Source: Leifsonia xyli subsp. xyli str. CTCB07
Lineage (GTDB): Bacteria; Actinomycetota; Actinomycetes; Actinomycetales; Microbacteriaceae
Length of the DNA stretch: 64,000 nt
Direction of reading: 5' to 3'
Assembly (NCBI RefSeq): GCF_000007665.1
Contig: NC_006087.1
Span: 1,488,001 to 1,552,000, forward strand
Part shown: in pieces, positions 8,846-19,498 of the stretch
Layout of the letters: each line of letters opens with the position of its first letter
Position numbering within the stretch: position 1 is the first letter of the stretch
Notes under the pieces: generated by a model
Databases searched by the model: none
The model's input: the letters and a program-made list of their open reading frames with translations, nothing else
What the model was told of the DNA's origin: nothing
Program-made: the position numbers and the translations under genes

Positions 8846-10106
8846 TCAGATACCTATGTGGTCGAACCCGAAACAATCGATTGCGTCCGGGATATTTCCA
8901 GGCTCGACCAATAGGCACCTATGGCCAAAATCTGGTCGGTACTCGACCTCAAAATCACGGAGAAGATAGCTTTTAAGGACGACTCACAGCGAATAACATC
9001 CGCACTCGACATGACATTCCGGCAGGTCGACGGACTATCGAATCGATACCTCGGAGCGGGCAACGAGAGAGTCTGTGCAACCGGACCCGAGCCGCGCTTC
9101 GCGACACGAATGCACGACCGAGTTCTGTCCTGGGAGGAGATCCGGGCGTTCGTTGGCGACTCGATCTTTTTCGCCGCCGATCTGGAAGAGGGCCCCTTGG
9201 CCTGGGCAGATGCCTTCATCACGCGCCAAGGCGGGTGGGTGGCTCTCATCGTCTTCGATCATGTAGCGGCGGACGGTTACAGCCTCGACGTATTCGAAAG
9301 AGCACTTCTCGGGCACATGCAGGGTCGTGATCGGTCCCCCATTAGCCCGTCGATTCCCCGCCAAAAGGCCCTGTCGACTTCCGAAGAGTACAAGGTTGCC
9401 GCGAATCACTACCAGCGTCTGTGGAGTGAGGATTACGAGCGGCCGGCTTACCTCGAGTCGCACCCTTCACCAGAGCCGATCGAGCACCGGTTCGCAATCA
9501 ACGGGCAGAGATACCAATTGATGACAGCACTCGCCGAACAGATGAATGTCAATGTCGCGCAGCTCCCGCAGCTCCTGGTGGCATCGTGGCTAGCAGAGCT
9601 ATTCGGACAAGACTTCCTTCATGGCGGTAGCTCATCACGGACGTCGTCAGGAAACTTTGGGTCTCGTCGCAGACCTCGCCTCGTACGACTATCTGAAAGT
9701 CACCAACAGCATGCGAGGTTCGCTGACAGAGGTGGGTAAGGCCTACCACTCATCTCCGCACCTTTGGGGGGCTTTCTGGCCGGGTGAGATCTCCGGATAT
9801 AGGGAGGAACAGCGACGATTGAGTTTGCGGCTCAACGTTGTCCCCAGAGGAAAGAGTTCGATAGCAGCCCAAGAGGGCAACGGAGTGACCAACCGGATCT
9901 ACAGCCAGATCGAGAGAATCGATTGGAGCAACCTCGCTTCGGGCCCCTACCAGCCGCACGAAGCATTCGTACCCTATCTTCACATTTGGGTTGAGCCGGA
10001 CCAGCTCGTCGCGTCCATCTTCACTAAAAGCACCTTCGCTCACGGAGTCGAAATCTTCGAGGAACCCTTCTCGACAGGCTTCATTAGCCGACATCTTCGC
10101 GCGTGA
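8838..10106 (+). pseudogene. Condensation-domain-like acyltransferase, frameshifted
   Basis: Resembles a free-standing NRPS condensation (C) or related acyltransferase domain of about 420 residues. The frame-2 stretch from ~8921 has IFFAADLEEGPLAWADAF and IVFDHVAADGYSLDVFERAL; DHVAADG corresponds to HHxxxDG with the first His replaced by Asp and the second, catalytic His kept. Near 9620 similarity moves to frame 3 (LASYDYLKVTNSMRGSLTEV, FVPYLHIWVEP) to the stop at 10106. The ATG at 8838, overlapping the end of the PabB-like gene, begins MADQIPMWSNPKQ in frame 3, so a second shift near 8920 is likely. It would have joined the activated acid to an amine or alcohol; the substrate is unknown. Confidence 0.65.
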
Positions 10107-10359
10107 CAAACCCGTCTGCGGTTCGAGCGGTAGAGAACCGGTGACTGACGACAATGGTGATAGTGCCATCGTCTTGAGCGCGATCACGGATAGCCTTCGC
10201 AAAGTCGGCGTACACCTTCTCCTCGGCAAGTGGATCAAGAGACACGGTCGGTTCATCGAGGACGACGAGAGGCGGATGCTGCCGCATACATGCACGACAA
10301 ATCGCGGCCCGCGGCCCAGCTAGTTCCAACATAAAATTGGATACCGTCCTGCAGGTCAC
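10084..10359 (-). pseudogene. ABC transporter ATPase, C-terminal scrap
   Basis: The distal part of an ABC nucleotide-binding domain: CMRQHPPLVVLDEPTVSLDP (region after the signature, Walker B and D-loop) and ITIVVSHRFSTARTADG (H-loop). Walker A and the signature motif are absent and the upstream frame has no ABC similarity. SHRFSTARTAD is typical of exporter-type ATPases fused to a membrane domain. It runs opposite to the preceding pathway genes and overlaps the end of the condensation-like gene by 23 nt. It is the last recognisable piece of the low-G+C island's export function. Nonfunctional. Confidence 0.7.
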
Positions 10360-10434
10360 TCGACAAGCCCCTACCGATAGCCGCTCCGCGGGATCACGCG
10401 CTGGCCGAAGGGCACCACGTGAGCTGCCTCGTCC

Positions 10435-10827
10435 TCACGAATCGTCCGCAACGACCTCTGCCTTGAACCCGGCTGAGTTCTCCAACCAGCCCGCGTAATG
10501 ATTCGGGCCTCCCGCATGCGGATACCGGTCCTGATACAACGGTTGCCAGCCGTGCTGCACCGCCCGAGCCATGATGTCGTTGACGCGGTCAGGCGCCCCC
10601 GCCCGGAACGCGAGATGGTTCACACCTGGCGCCCTCCGATCATGCGTCGTTCTGGACAGATTCGGTGAGGTCGTGAGCGTCAGATACGCGCCAGCAGCGG
10701 CCCAGGACTCACCTTCGGGCCACTCGGCCTCGCGCTCGAAGCCAAGCTCGCGAAGCAGCCAGCCCCATTCAGCCTGCGCCTCCGCGAGCTCCGCGATCCA
10801 TACCTCGACATGAGGAAATCCCGCCAC
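10435..10827 (-). CDS. VOC-superfamily (glyoxalase/bleomycin-resistance-like) protein
   Basis: A 130-residue single-module vicinal-oxygen-chelate fold protein. It opens with GFPHVEVWIAELAEA, a beta strand with a metal-ligand-type His. It continues with GVNHLAFRAGAPDRVNDI (second repeat strand with His) and GGPNHYAGWLENSAGFKAEV (Tyr/Glu strand ending the module). Such proteins act as metal-dependent lyases, isomerases or dioxygenases, or bind antibiotics; the substrate cannot be read from the sequence. The gene is intact, stands alone on the minus strand, and lies inside the otherwise wrecked island. A self-resistance role for the lost product is conceivable but speculative. Confidence 0.8.
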   Translation of the reverse strand: MAGFPHVEVWIAELAEAQAEWGWLLRELGFEREAEWPEGESWAAAGAYLTLTTSPNLSRTTHDRRAPGVNHLAFRAGAPDRVNDIMARAVQHGWQPLYQDRYPHAGGPNHYAGWLENSAGFKAEVVADDS

Positions 10828-11103
10828 ACCCTACAGTCTCTCAACCCCGCAAAATTTTAAAGAGACGGCGGCGAGGCTTGGGATGAGATCGACGCAACAT
10901 TCGCCCTCGAGAGGACGCCGGGAACAGCTCTCGCTCGGAGTTGTGTGCCACTGCCAGATGATCATCAGTCAACATCGTCTCTGCCCAGGTTAATCATCAA
11001 AGAGGGGAATGACCAAAACCGCTCAAGACGCTGGAGAGGTGGGCGCGAGGCCGTAGTACGAGCCATTATCAAGTTGATCAACATGAATCAGACCTGTCTG
11101 ACC
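10828..11103. other. Noncoding stretch, decayed edge of the island
   Basis: No recognisable coding sequence on either strand. It is visibly poorer in G+C than the uppS side (for example the A/T-rich run near 10850 and sequence at 11000-11080). It contains a 6-2-6 palindrome, TCAGACCTGTCTGA, at about 11087-11100, just before the frnE stump. Probably eroded sequence where foreign DNA joins the core chromosome. Confidence 0.5.
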
Positions 11104-11158
11104 AACACCACGGGCAGGCGATGTCGGACCAGATCTGAATTTTGAGCGGTTCGCTCAC
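11104..11158 (-). pseudogene. FrnE-like DsbA-family oxidoreductase, N-terminal stump
   Basis: A GTG at 11158 begins VSEPLKIQIWSDIACPWCW and then the similarity stops. That is exactly the N-terminus of FrnE/2-hydroxychromene isomerase-type DsbA proteins, including the CPWC redox motif. The start is 29 bp downstream of the uppS stop on the same strand. Only about 17 codons remain of a gene normally near 230 codons; the rest is replaced by low-G+C DNA. This fixes one edge of the island or of a deletion. Confidence 0.7.
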
Positions 11159-11187
11159 GGACGATGCAACATCCAGCAGTGGTGCGG

Positions 11188-11994
11188 CTATTCCGTCATC
11201 GGTGTGTCGACCGCGCCGCCGAAGCGCCGGTTGCGCCTCGCGAACAGCTCGATCGCCTCCCACAGATCGGTGCGGGAGAAGTCCGGCCAGAGTCTGTCGA
11301 GGAACACCATCTCAGCGTACGCGCTCTGCCAGAGCAGGAAGTTACTCGTCCGCTGCTCCCCCGAACTGCGCACGAAGAGGTCGACGTCGGGCGTGTCGGG
11401 GAGGTAGAGGTGGCGCTGGATGGTCTTCTCCCCCACGGCGGAGGGCTTCAGCCTGCCCGCAGCGACCTCCTCGGCGATGGAGCGCACCGCATCCGCGATC
11501 TCGGTCCGGCCCCCGTAGTTGACGCACATGGTCAGCGTCAGGACATCGTTGCCCGCCGTGAGCTGCTCGGCGTACTGCAGCTCTTTGATCACGGACGACC
11601 ACAGCCGGGGCTTGCGCCCGGCCCAGCGGACGCGCACACCCCACTCGTTCAGCTGGTCGCGGCGGCGGTGCAGCACCTCGCGGTTGAAACCCATGAGGAA
11701 GCGGACCTCGTCGGGCGAGCGCTTCCAATTCTCGGTCGAGAACGCGTAGACGCTGAGGTGCTTGACGCCGACCTGAATGGCGCCGGCCACCACGTCCAGC
11801 AACGATGCCTCCCCGGCGCGGTGCCCCTCGATGCGGGTGAGGCCCTGACGGTTCGCCCAGCGGCCATTGCCGTCCATCACGATCGCGACGTGCTCGGGGA
11901 TCGCCGTCCGGGGGAAGGCCGGCGGGTGGACGCCGGTCCAATCGAGCGGGCGGTACTCGACCGCGTCCTTGTGCGTGTAGGGCCGGGGAGTCAT
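11188..11994 (-). CDS. uppS: Isoprenyl (undecaprenyl) diphosphate synthase
   Basis: cis-Prenyltransferase that condenses isopentenyl diphosphate units into the C50-C55 lipid carrier used for peptidoglycan synthesis. It has 268 residues. Motifs: [18 protein letters not shown] (catalytic Asp and P-loop), [32 protein letters not shown] and [29 protein letters not shown] is the usual pyrophosphate/Mg2+ binding segment. The ATG at 11994 overlaps the recO stop as ATGA, with GGAAGG upstream, so the two are translationally coupled. A longer in-frame start at 12138 would run deep into recO and is unlikely. Confidence 0.95.
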
Positions 11995-12740
11995 CCGCTC
12001 GCCTTCCGGTGGTGCCGATCGGTCTGGAGGTGCTGGAGGGAGCGCAGCCCGCGCTCGAGGTGCCACTGCGCGTACGCCGCGACGAGGCCGCTCGCCTGCG
12101 AGCGTGTACTCTCGCCGGCTGCCTCTGCCGTTTCCCAACCGCCGGTCAGTAGCGCGCCGAGGAGGGCGATGGTGGCAGCGTCCACCCGCGACGCGCCCTG
12201 AGGTGCGCAGTCCGGGCAGACGACACCGCCGAGCTGCACCACGACTTGTCGGTGCGGGCCGGGACGCCCACAGCGCGAGCAGTCCTGGAAACTCGGCGCC
12301 CAGCCCGCAAGCGACAGCACGCGCAGCAGGTACGAGTCGAGCGTGAGGCCAGGGCCGTGCTCGCCCCGGGACAGAGAGCGCAACGCGCCGACGAGCAGGA
12401 GATACTGCTGCAGGGACGCCTCCGCATCCGTCAGCCGATCGGCGGCCTCCACCATCGCGTTCGCCGCCGTGTAGCTCGCATAGTCCTCGGCGATCGCAGC
12501 GCCGTACGCCCCGATGGTCTCGGCCTGGGTCACGACGTCCAGGGACCGGCCCTCGTAGAGCTGCACATCGGCCACCATGAACGGTTCCAGCCGCGAGCCG
12601 AAGCGGGACGCCGTGCGCCGCACGCCCTTCGCCACGGCACGGATCTTGCCGTGCTGTCTGCTGAGCATAGTGACGATCCGGTCGGCTTCCCCCAGCTTGT
12701 GGGTACGGAGCACAACGGCTTCATCACGGTAGACAGGCAC
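11991..12740 (-). CDS. recO: DNA repair protein RecO
   Basis: RecF-pathway mediator that binds SSB-coated single-stranded DNA and helps load RecA. The protein starts [20 protein letters not shown], the N-terminal OB-fold. It contains [18 protein letters not shown] and a C-terminal domain with CSRCGRPG and CPDC, a zinc-ribbon-like pair. With GTG at 12740 it has 249 residues, the family norm. A TTG 39 nt upstream is possible but would overlap the divergent TRIC gene. It overlaps uppS by 4 nt, the conserved actinobacterial recO-uppS pair. Confidence 0.93.
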
Positions 12741-12772
12741 GCATCCAGTATCCCGCGTGATAGAAGTGACAG

Positions 12773-13531
12773 GTGACAACCGCCGCCCTCTCGATCCCGC
12801 TCTGGGGCGATTTGGTGGCCGTCGGCGTCGGCAGCCTGCAGGGCGCGATGTTCGCCTCCGGCTTCCGCGACCGCCGCATTGACCTGCTCGGCGTGGCCAT
12901 AATCGGCGTTGCGACCGGAATCGGCGGCGGTCTGCTCCGCGATCTGCTGCTGAATGTGAACCCGGTGGCCCTCCAGTCGAACTGGTATTTGATCGCCACC
13001 GTCGTTTCGGCGCTCGCCGGGATGCTGCTGGTTCGGCTCTTCCGCCGCCTCGATCCGATCATCACCTTCCTCGACGCGCTCACCATCGGCCTTTTCGGCG
13101 CAATCGGCGCGACGAAGGCGCTCTCGCTCGGGCTGCCGGAGGTGCCGGCTGTGTTCGTCGGTGTGGTCTCGGCGGTCGGCGGCAGCATCCTGCGCGATGT
13201 GCTGCTGAACCTCCCGATCGCTCTCATGCATGTCGGATCGCTCTACGCGGTCGCGGCGGGCGCCGGCACGGTGGTGCTCGTCGTGTTGGTCGACCTGGCG
13301 GTGCCGCCGAGCATCGCCGCGCTCGTGTGCGTCGTCGTGACCCTCGTCATCCGGCTGCTGGCTGTGAGATTCGGCTGGAGTCTGCCCGAACAGCGCGAAC
13401 TCGGCCGCATCCAGCCGCCGCGGTGGATGGCGTTCGGCCGCCGCCCGAGCGCCCAGCGCACCCTCGACCGGACCGACACCGGCGCCATCCCCCGCTACCG
13501 CATCGAAAAGCCCCACTACCCCGCAGACTGA
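12773..13531 (+). CDS. TRIC-type cation channel family protein (UPF0126, YicG-like)
   Basis: Polytopic membrane protein of 252 residues with about seven hydrophobic segments in two internal repeats. The repeat hallmarks are [13 protein letters not shown] (~residues 60-73) and [12 protein letters not shown] (~145-157), the glycine-kinked gates of prokaryotic TRIC channels. A hydrophilic Arg/Pro-rich tail of ~40 residues ([15 protein letters not shown]) follows. GTG start. Divergent from recO with only ~30 bp between them, so promoters must overlap. Probably a monovalent-cation channel; physiological role unknown. Convergent with leuA downstream. Confidence 0.88.
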   Translation: MTTAALSIPLWGDLVAVGVGSLQGAMFASGFRDRRIDLLGVAIIGVATGIGGGLLRDLLLNVNPVALQSNWYLIATVVSALAGMLLVRLFRRLDPIITFLDALTIGLFGAIGATKALSLGLPEVPAVFVGVVSAVGGSILRDVLLNLPIALMHVGSLYAVAAGAGTVVLVVLVDLAVPPSIAALVCVVVTLVIRLLAVRFGWSLPEQRELGRIQPPRWMAFGRRPSAQRTLDRTDTGAIPRYRIEKPHYPAD

Positions 13532-13627
13532 CCTCGCCCCGCCCACACAGCCGATCGCACCCCCGTGGCTCTGCGGGGAAGCTCCTCACCTTTCTTACGG
13601 AGCTGCGGGGCGGGGCTCCCCGGGGGT

Positions 13628-15533
<1,906 letters not shown>

Positions 15534-15538
15534 GCGCG

Positions 15539-18085
15539 TCAGCTCCGCCCCATCGCAAGCGCGGCCGCCTGCCGGACGGACAAGCCGGGCAGGTAGGCGC
15601 GGACCAGGGCGACGCCGATCGCGGGCAGGGCAACCGGGTCGGGATACGCCATGATCAGCGGGTGCAGCTCGGGCTGGAACTTCTGTTTGAACTTGAGCAG
15701 GGACCGGAAGCCGTACACGGGTTCCAGCGAGGTGCTGAGGTAGCTCAGAACGAGGTCCATGACGCTCTGCCCCTCGGACGCCGCGCCGGCTGTGTGCGCA
15801 AGCGGCGCCGCCGAAAGACTCATGAACTCCACGCCGTCGGCCTTCATCTGTGTGGCAGCCTCCGCGATGAGGAACTCCATGACACCGTTGATGCTGCCCG
15901 GACGGCGGCGCATGAAGTCCAGCGTCCAGCCGATCACCCGGCCCGCCTCGTAGGACGGGAGCCAGGAGGTGACGCCCTCGATGCGCCCGTTCTCGTCCAC
16001 GGCCAGCATGAGGCGGACCGCGGGGTCGCGCAGTTCGTCGAGTCCGCCCAGCGTGAACCCCATCTCGGGCAGATCCTTCTCGGCCACCCACTGCTCGGAA
16101 ATGTCAGAGAGCTGCACGGTGGCCGTGAGCGGCAGCGCGCCGAAGGTCGTCCACTCCGCCCGGATACCGGCCCGCTGGGCGCGATTGATGGAGGTGCGCA
16201 CATCCTGCCATTTCTTACCGGTGGTCTCCCATCGCTGCGGACGGATGACGGTCTCCTCGGCGACGGTCATCGTGAACCAGCCGAGACGGTTGAAGAGCGC
16301 CTGGTAATGCGCCTCCACGCTGTAGAAGACCGGTATCCAGCCGCTGTCGTCGCAGAAGCGCGCGAACCGCTCGATCGCCGCGTCGTGGGGCGGGGACGCC
16401 CCGAAAGGTCCGCCGGTGGTCAGCGCCACACGGCCGACGACACGATAGGCGATCGCCCGGCCATCGACCGGGTCGAACCAGTAGCTGTTGCCGTGCCAGG
16501 TCGCCATGAACGAGATCGCGTCGCCTCCACCCCGCTCGAGCAGTACACGCACCCGCGAGTGACCGGTGACGCGGCGCAGCCCTGTGCCCGCGCCGAGCAT
16601 CAGCGGAATGGCGGCGATGATTGCCACGAGCCAGAACACGGTCCCGATGTTGTGGTAGACAGCCGTCGCGAACGGGGTGGTGGGCAGATACAGAACGGGC
16701 TCACGACGGAGGAACGAGACTGGGACGAAGCGCTCCAGCACATCCTCGAAGAGGTCGCCCAGGTCGATCGGGCGGGTGAAGCCGGTGTCTTTTTGCAGCC
16801 AGCCAGTCACCACGTAGAACGCCACAAGCCCGGCCCCGGCGATGACGACCGTGAGCGCATAGCGGCGCACCGCTCGCGCCGACGGCATCACGGTGAAATG
16901 ACGGCGAAACAGGATCAGGAGGAGGGCCATCACGGCCGGCACGAGGGAGGAGAGCGCCAGGATGGCGGTGACCTCCCAATACCGCGGCGTCACGGTCGGT
17001 CGGGCGTTGGCGAGCGGCAGGATGCCGAAGTAAAGGGCCGAGAGCACAGCGAGAAGCGCGTTCACGGCCACGGCGAGCCATACCGCGAACCGGCGCCCGC
17101 GCAGCAGACCGACGGCCGCGACGAGAAGCAGGAGCAGCGGGAGCACAGAGAGCAGCACCGGGCCGAGGCCGTTGATGCGCGCCAGGGTGAGGTCTCGCAC
17201 GCATTCCCTTGTCACGGCGAAGGCCTGGCAGTGCTGCAGAACGCTCCCGGTGGTGGGCACATCGGAGGTGAACAGGAGGCCGATCGGCGAGAGCAGCCCG
17301 TAGCGGGACGCCGTGAGCAGGCCGATCACCGGCCCGAGCGCTGAGATGGTCAGCGCGGAGGCGAACAGCACCCGGACCTCGTGGTGCGAGGAGCGTGCCC
17401 AGCCGACGGTGCGCGCTTTCGGGTACATCAGCACACCGAGGGCGAGGCCGCTGAGCACCGCGAGGAGTCGGTAGAGGTCGGACGGCAAGCCCGAGTACAG
17501 GAGGTACATGATCGCGATCAGCAGAGTGATCACACGGATTCGACGGCGCCAGAGTGTGCCGGCGAACGCGCTCGCGGCCATGATCGTGCCGCCGAGGGCG
17601 GTGAACACGTCCAGCACCACGAGGTGATGGACGTTCCGCGCCCACATCTCGCCGGTCTGCGAGCCGATCAGCTGCACACCGGTGCCGGCCAGGACGCCGG
17701 AGACGGCGGTCGCGAAGAAGGCGACGGCTGTGCGCCAGGTGCCCATCAAACGCTCGGACGCTCTGACGATCAGGACAGTGAGTGCCAGGGCGACCACCAG
17801 CTCGGACAGGTCGTTCGTGAACAGCACGGCGGTGATCGGCGACCACCAGTGCCCGGCCGCAAGCTGGTCCGCACCGGTGCCGAGCCAGAGGCGCAGCGGC
17901 CGGTGCGGGCCGTGCAGCGGGTTCGTCACAAGCGCAAGAAGGAGGATGAGAAGGGTGACACCGGTCGTGAACGGGTGAGCGCCGACGAGGCGTGCGGCTC
18001 TCGACAGCCAGAAGCCGACGCGGCCAGCCTGTTTCGGTTTGGCTGGGTGCGGAGCGGGTGTCGCCGTGCGCTCCGTATCGCTCAT
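15539..18085 (-). CDS. MprF/LysX-like phosphatidylglycerol aminoacyltransferase with long membrane N-terminus
   Basis: 848 residues. The first ~500 hold many hydrophobic segments; the first block (ALALTVLIVRASERLMGTWR, GVLAGTGVQLIGS) is rhomboid-like, followed by a multi-helix flippase-type region. The C-terminal ~300 residues are the DUF2156 catalytic domain: FMATWHGNSYWFDPVDGRAI, RFARFCDDSGWIPVFYSVEA, INRAQRAGIRAEW, FTLGGLDELRDPAVRLMLAV, and FRSLLKFKQKFQPEL. Such enzymes transfer an amino acid from aminoacyl-tRNA to phosphatidylglycerol, reducing the negative charge of the membrane and conferring resistance to cationic peptides. The amino acid used cannot be told. It overlaps the upstream esterase gene by 4 nt. 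Confidence 0.85.
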   Translation of the reverse strand: MSDTERTATPAPHPAKPKQAGRVGFWLSRAARLVGAHPFTTGVTLLILLLALVTNPLHGPHRPLRLWLGTGADQLAAGHWWSPITAVLFTNDLSELVVALALTVLIVRASERLMGTWRTAVAFFATAVSGVLAGTGVQLIGSQTGEMWARNVHHLVVLDVFTALGGTIMAASAFAGTLWRRRIRVITLLIAIMYLLYSGLPSDLYRLLAVLSGLALGVLMYPKARTVGWARSSHHEVRVLFASALTISALGPVIGLLTASRYGLLSPIGLLFTSDVPTTGSVLQHCQAFAVTRECVRDLTLARINGLGPVLLSVLPLLLLLVAAVGLLRGRRFAVWLAVAVNALLAVLSALYFGILPLANARPTVTPRYWEVTAILALSSLVPAVMALLLILFRRHFTVMPSARAVRRYALTVVIAGAGLVAFYVVTGWLQKDTGFTRPIDLGDLFEDVLERFVPVSFLRREPVLYLPTTPFATAVYHNIGTVFWLVAIIAAIPLMLGAGTGLRRVTGHSRVRVLLERGGGDAISFMATWHGNSYWFDPVDGRAIAYRVVGRVALTTGGPFGASPPHDAAIERFARFCDDSGWIPVFYSVEAHYQALFNRLGWFTMTVAEETVIRPQRWETTGKKWQDVRTSINRAQRAGIRAEWTTFGALPLTATVQLSDISEQWVAEKDLPEMGFTLGGLDELRDPAVRLMLAVDENGRIEGVTSWLPSYEAGRVIGWTLDFMRRRPGSINGVMEFLIAEAATQMKADGVEFMSLSAAPLAHTAGAASEGQSVMDLVLSYLSTSLEPVYGFRSLLKFKQKFQPELHPLIMAYPDPVALPAIGVALVRAYLPGLSVRQAAALAMGRS

Positions 18086-19395
18086 CCCGTTTCCCCTGTT
18101 CTCGCCGTCCCGATTCCCGTGAGCCCCAGCTGCCCCGCGATCTGCGGGAATCCCTTGGCGAGGGTGTGCCTCACCGTGTTCCAGTCGTGGGCGGTCCCTG
18201 GCGAAATGAGCAGCTCGGCGTGAATGCCAGCACGCAGTGCGTCCTCATGCAGCGTCTTGGCGAACGCCGTGTACTTGGCGTCGTCCTGCCCCGCGCCGAG
18301 CACCATCGTCGAATTCTCATAGGGCGCGTGCGTCTCCATCATCGCCGCGGGCTGGGCCTTCTCGTAAGCAGAACGGGACCCGCCGAAGCCCCGAGCGATG
18401 GTCAGCGCCTCGACGCCGAGCGTAGGGCCGAGTTCGCTGGAGGAAGCGAGCGCCGAACCGAAGAGCTGCGGATGCCCGCTGGCGAACTGTACAGCGCAGG
18501 TCGCTCCCTCCGAGTATCCGAATATGCCCCAAGCCGCGGGATCACTGCTGACGCGCAGATGCGAGGCGATCCAATTCCTCACATCGGTCAGGATGTAGGT
18601 GGCCGAATTGCCGAACTCGTGGGAGTCGATGCACATCGGGTTGCGGCCGGGGCCGCCGAGCTGGTCAGGGGCGACCACGATCGGCGCGTACCCGTTGTGC
18701 TCTGCGGCGTAGGCGTCCATGAAGCTTGCGATCCGCCCGGCGGTGAACATATCGGCGGGCGCCCCTGGCTGGCCGGAGAGCGCGTAGAGAACGGGAAGCG
18801 CTGGTGGGTTCGGGCCCAGCGCGACCGGGGGCAGGTAGACGACAGCCTGGCGTGCGGGAAAATGCGAAACGGTGGCCGGAATGCGGACCGTGCCGACTTC
18901 GCCCTTCGCCGGCGCTTCGGTCTGCTGCGTCGTGCCAGCCCAGTCGGTACCGGCGACGATCTCGCCGTATTCAGCGTGGAGATTCAACGGCCCGTAGGGC
19001 ACGACGCCGAGCGCATCGTTCAGGTTGCGGTACGCCCCGAAATCAACATTGACGCCCGCGGCGGCGGCGGCGAGGAAAACCGGGACGCTCACCACCGCGA
19101 TCAGTTTCCGCCACCACCGCGAACGGAACAGATTCGCGATCGCCAGCCCGACCCCGGCGAACCCCAGGGCCGTCCACATGGTCGTCACCGGAGTGAGCCC
19201 GACGCCGAAGAGATCGAGCACATCGTCTGTCAGCCACACCAGGAGCGCGCCGACGATCCCGCCGCCCGCCGCCGCGGCGACGCCCACGAAGAGCCGTCGC
19301 TCGCTGGGGCGAATGAGTAGGTACAGCGCGAGCAGGAGAGCGATGACATCCACCGCGATGAGAAACGGCGGCTTGTCGATCCTCAGCGTCATCAT
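18082..19395 (-). CDS. Membrane-anchored alpha/beta-hydrolase (putative esterase family)
   Basis: 437 residues. Four hydrophobic segments in the first ~135 residues (FLIAVDVIALLLALYLLIRP, GGGIVGALLVWLTDDVL, ALGFAGVGLAIANLF, IAVVSVPVFLAAAAAGV) precede an extracytoplasmic esterase domain. The nucleophile elbow is WGIFGYSEGATCAVQFA; the acid/His end is GTAHDWNTVRHTL. Its stop overlaps the MprF-like start (ATGA), so the two are translationally coupled. In actinobacteria and enterococci, esterases next to aminoacyl-PG synthases hydrolyse aminoacyl-phosphatidylglycerol. That role is inferred here from the neighbour. A mycolyltransferase-like role is the alternative. Confidence 0.8.
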   Translation of the reverse strand: MMTLRIDKPPFLIAVDVIALLLALYLLIRPSERRLFVGVAAAAGGGIVGALLVWLTDDVLDLFGVGLTPVTTMWTALGFAGVGLAIANLFRSRWWRKLIAVVSVPVFLAAAAAGVNVDFGAYRNLNDALGVVPYGPLNLHAEYGEIVAGTDWAGTTQQTEAPAKGEVGTVRIPATVSHFPARQAVVYLPPVALGPNPPALPVLYALSGQPGAPADMFTAGRIASFMDAYAAEHNGYAPIVVAPDQLGGPGRNPMCIDSHEFGNSATYILTDVRNWIASHLRVSSDPAAWGIFGYSEGATCAVQFASGHPQLFGSALASSSELGPTLGVEALTIARGFGGSRSAYEKAQPAAMMETHAPYENSTMVLGAGQDDAKYTAFAKTLHEDALRAGIHAELLISPGTAHDWNTVRHTLAKGFPQIAGQLGLTGIGTARTGETG

Positions 19396-19498
19396 CCCGT
19401 CCAGGGCGGCTTCCTCTCTCGTGGGCGACGATCAGTATGCGGCACACAGCCTGTGGCGTGGTGAGGCATGAGGGGCATTCAGCAAATTGGGAGGCCCG

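Noticed and set aside
13561..13625. Possible terminator between the convergent TRIC gene and leuA
   Set aside because: Several short G/C arms (4 to 5 bp) can pair, none clearly better, and there is no T-run; not supportable as a specific hairpin.
15662..17344. 560-codon plus-strand ORF opposite the MprF-like gene
   Set aside because: Composition artefact of a high-G+C gene read antisense: Arg/His/Gly/Glu-rich translation with no family motif, while the minus strand encodes a clear DUF2156 protein.
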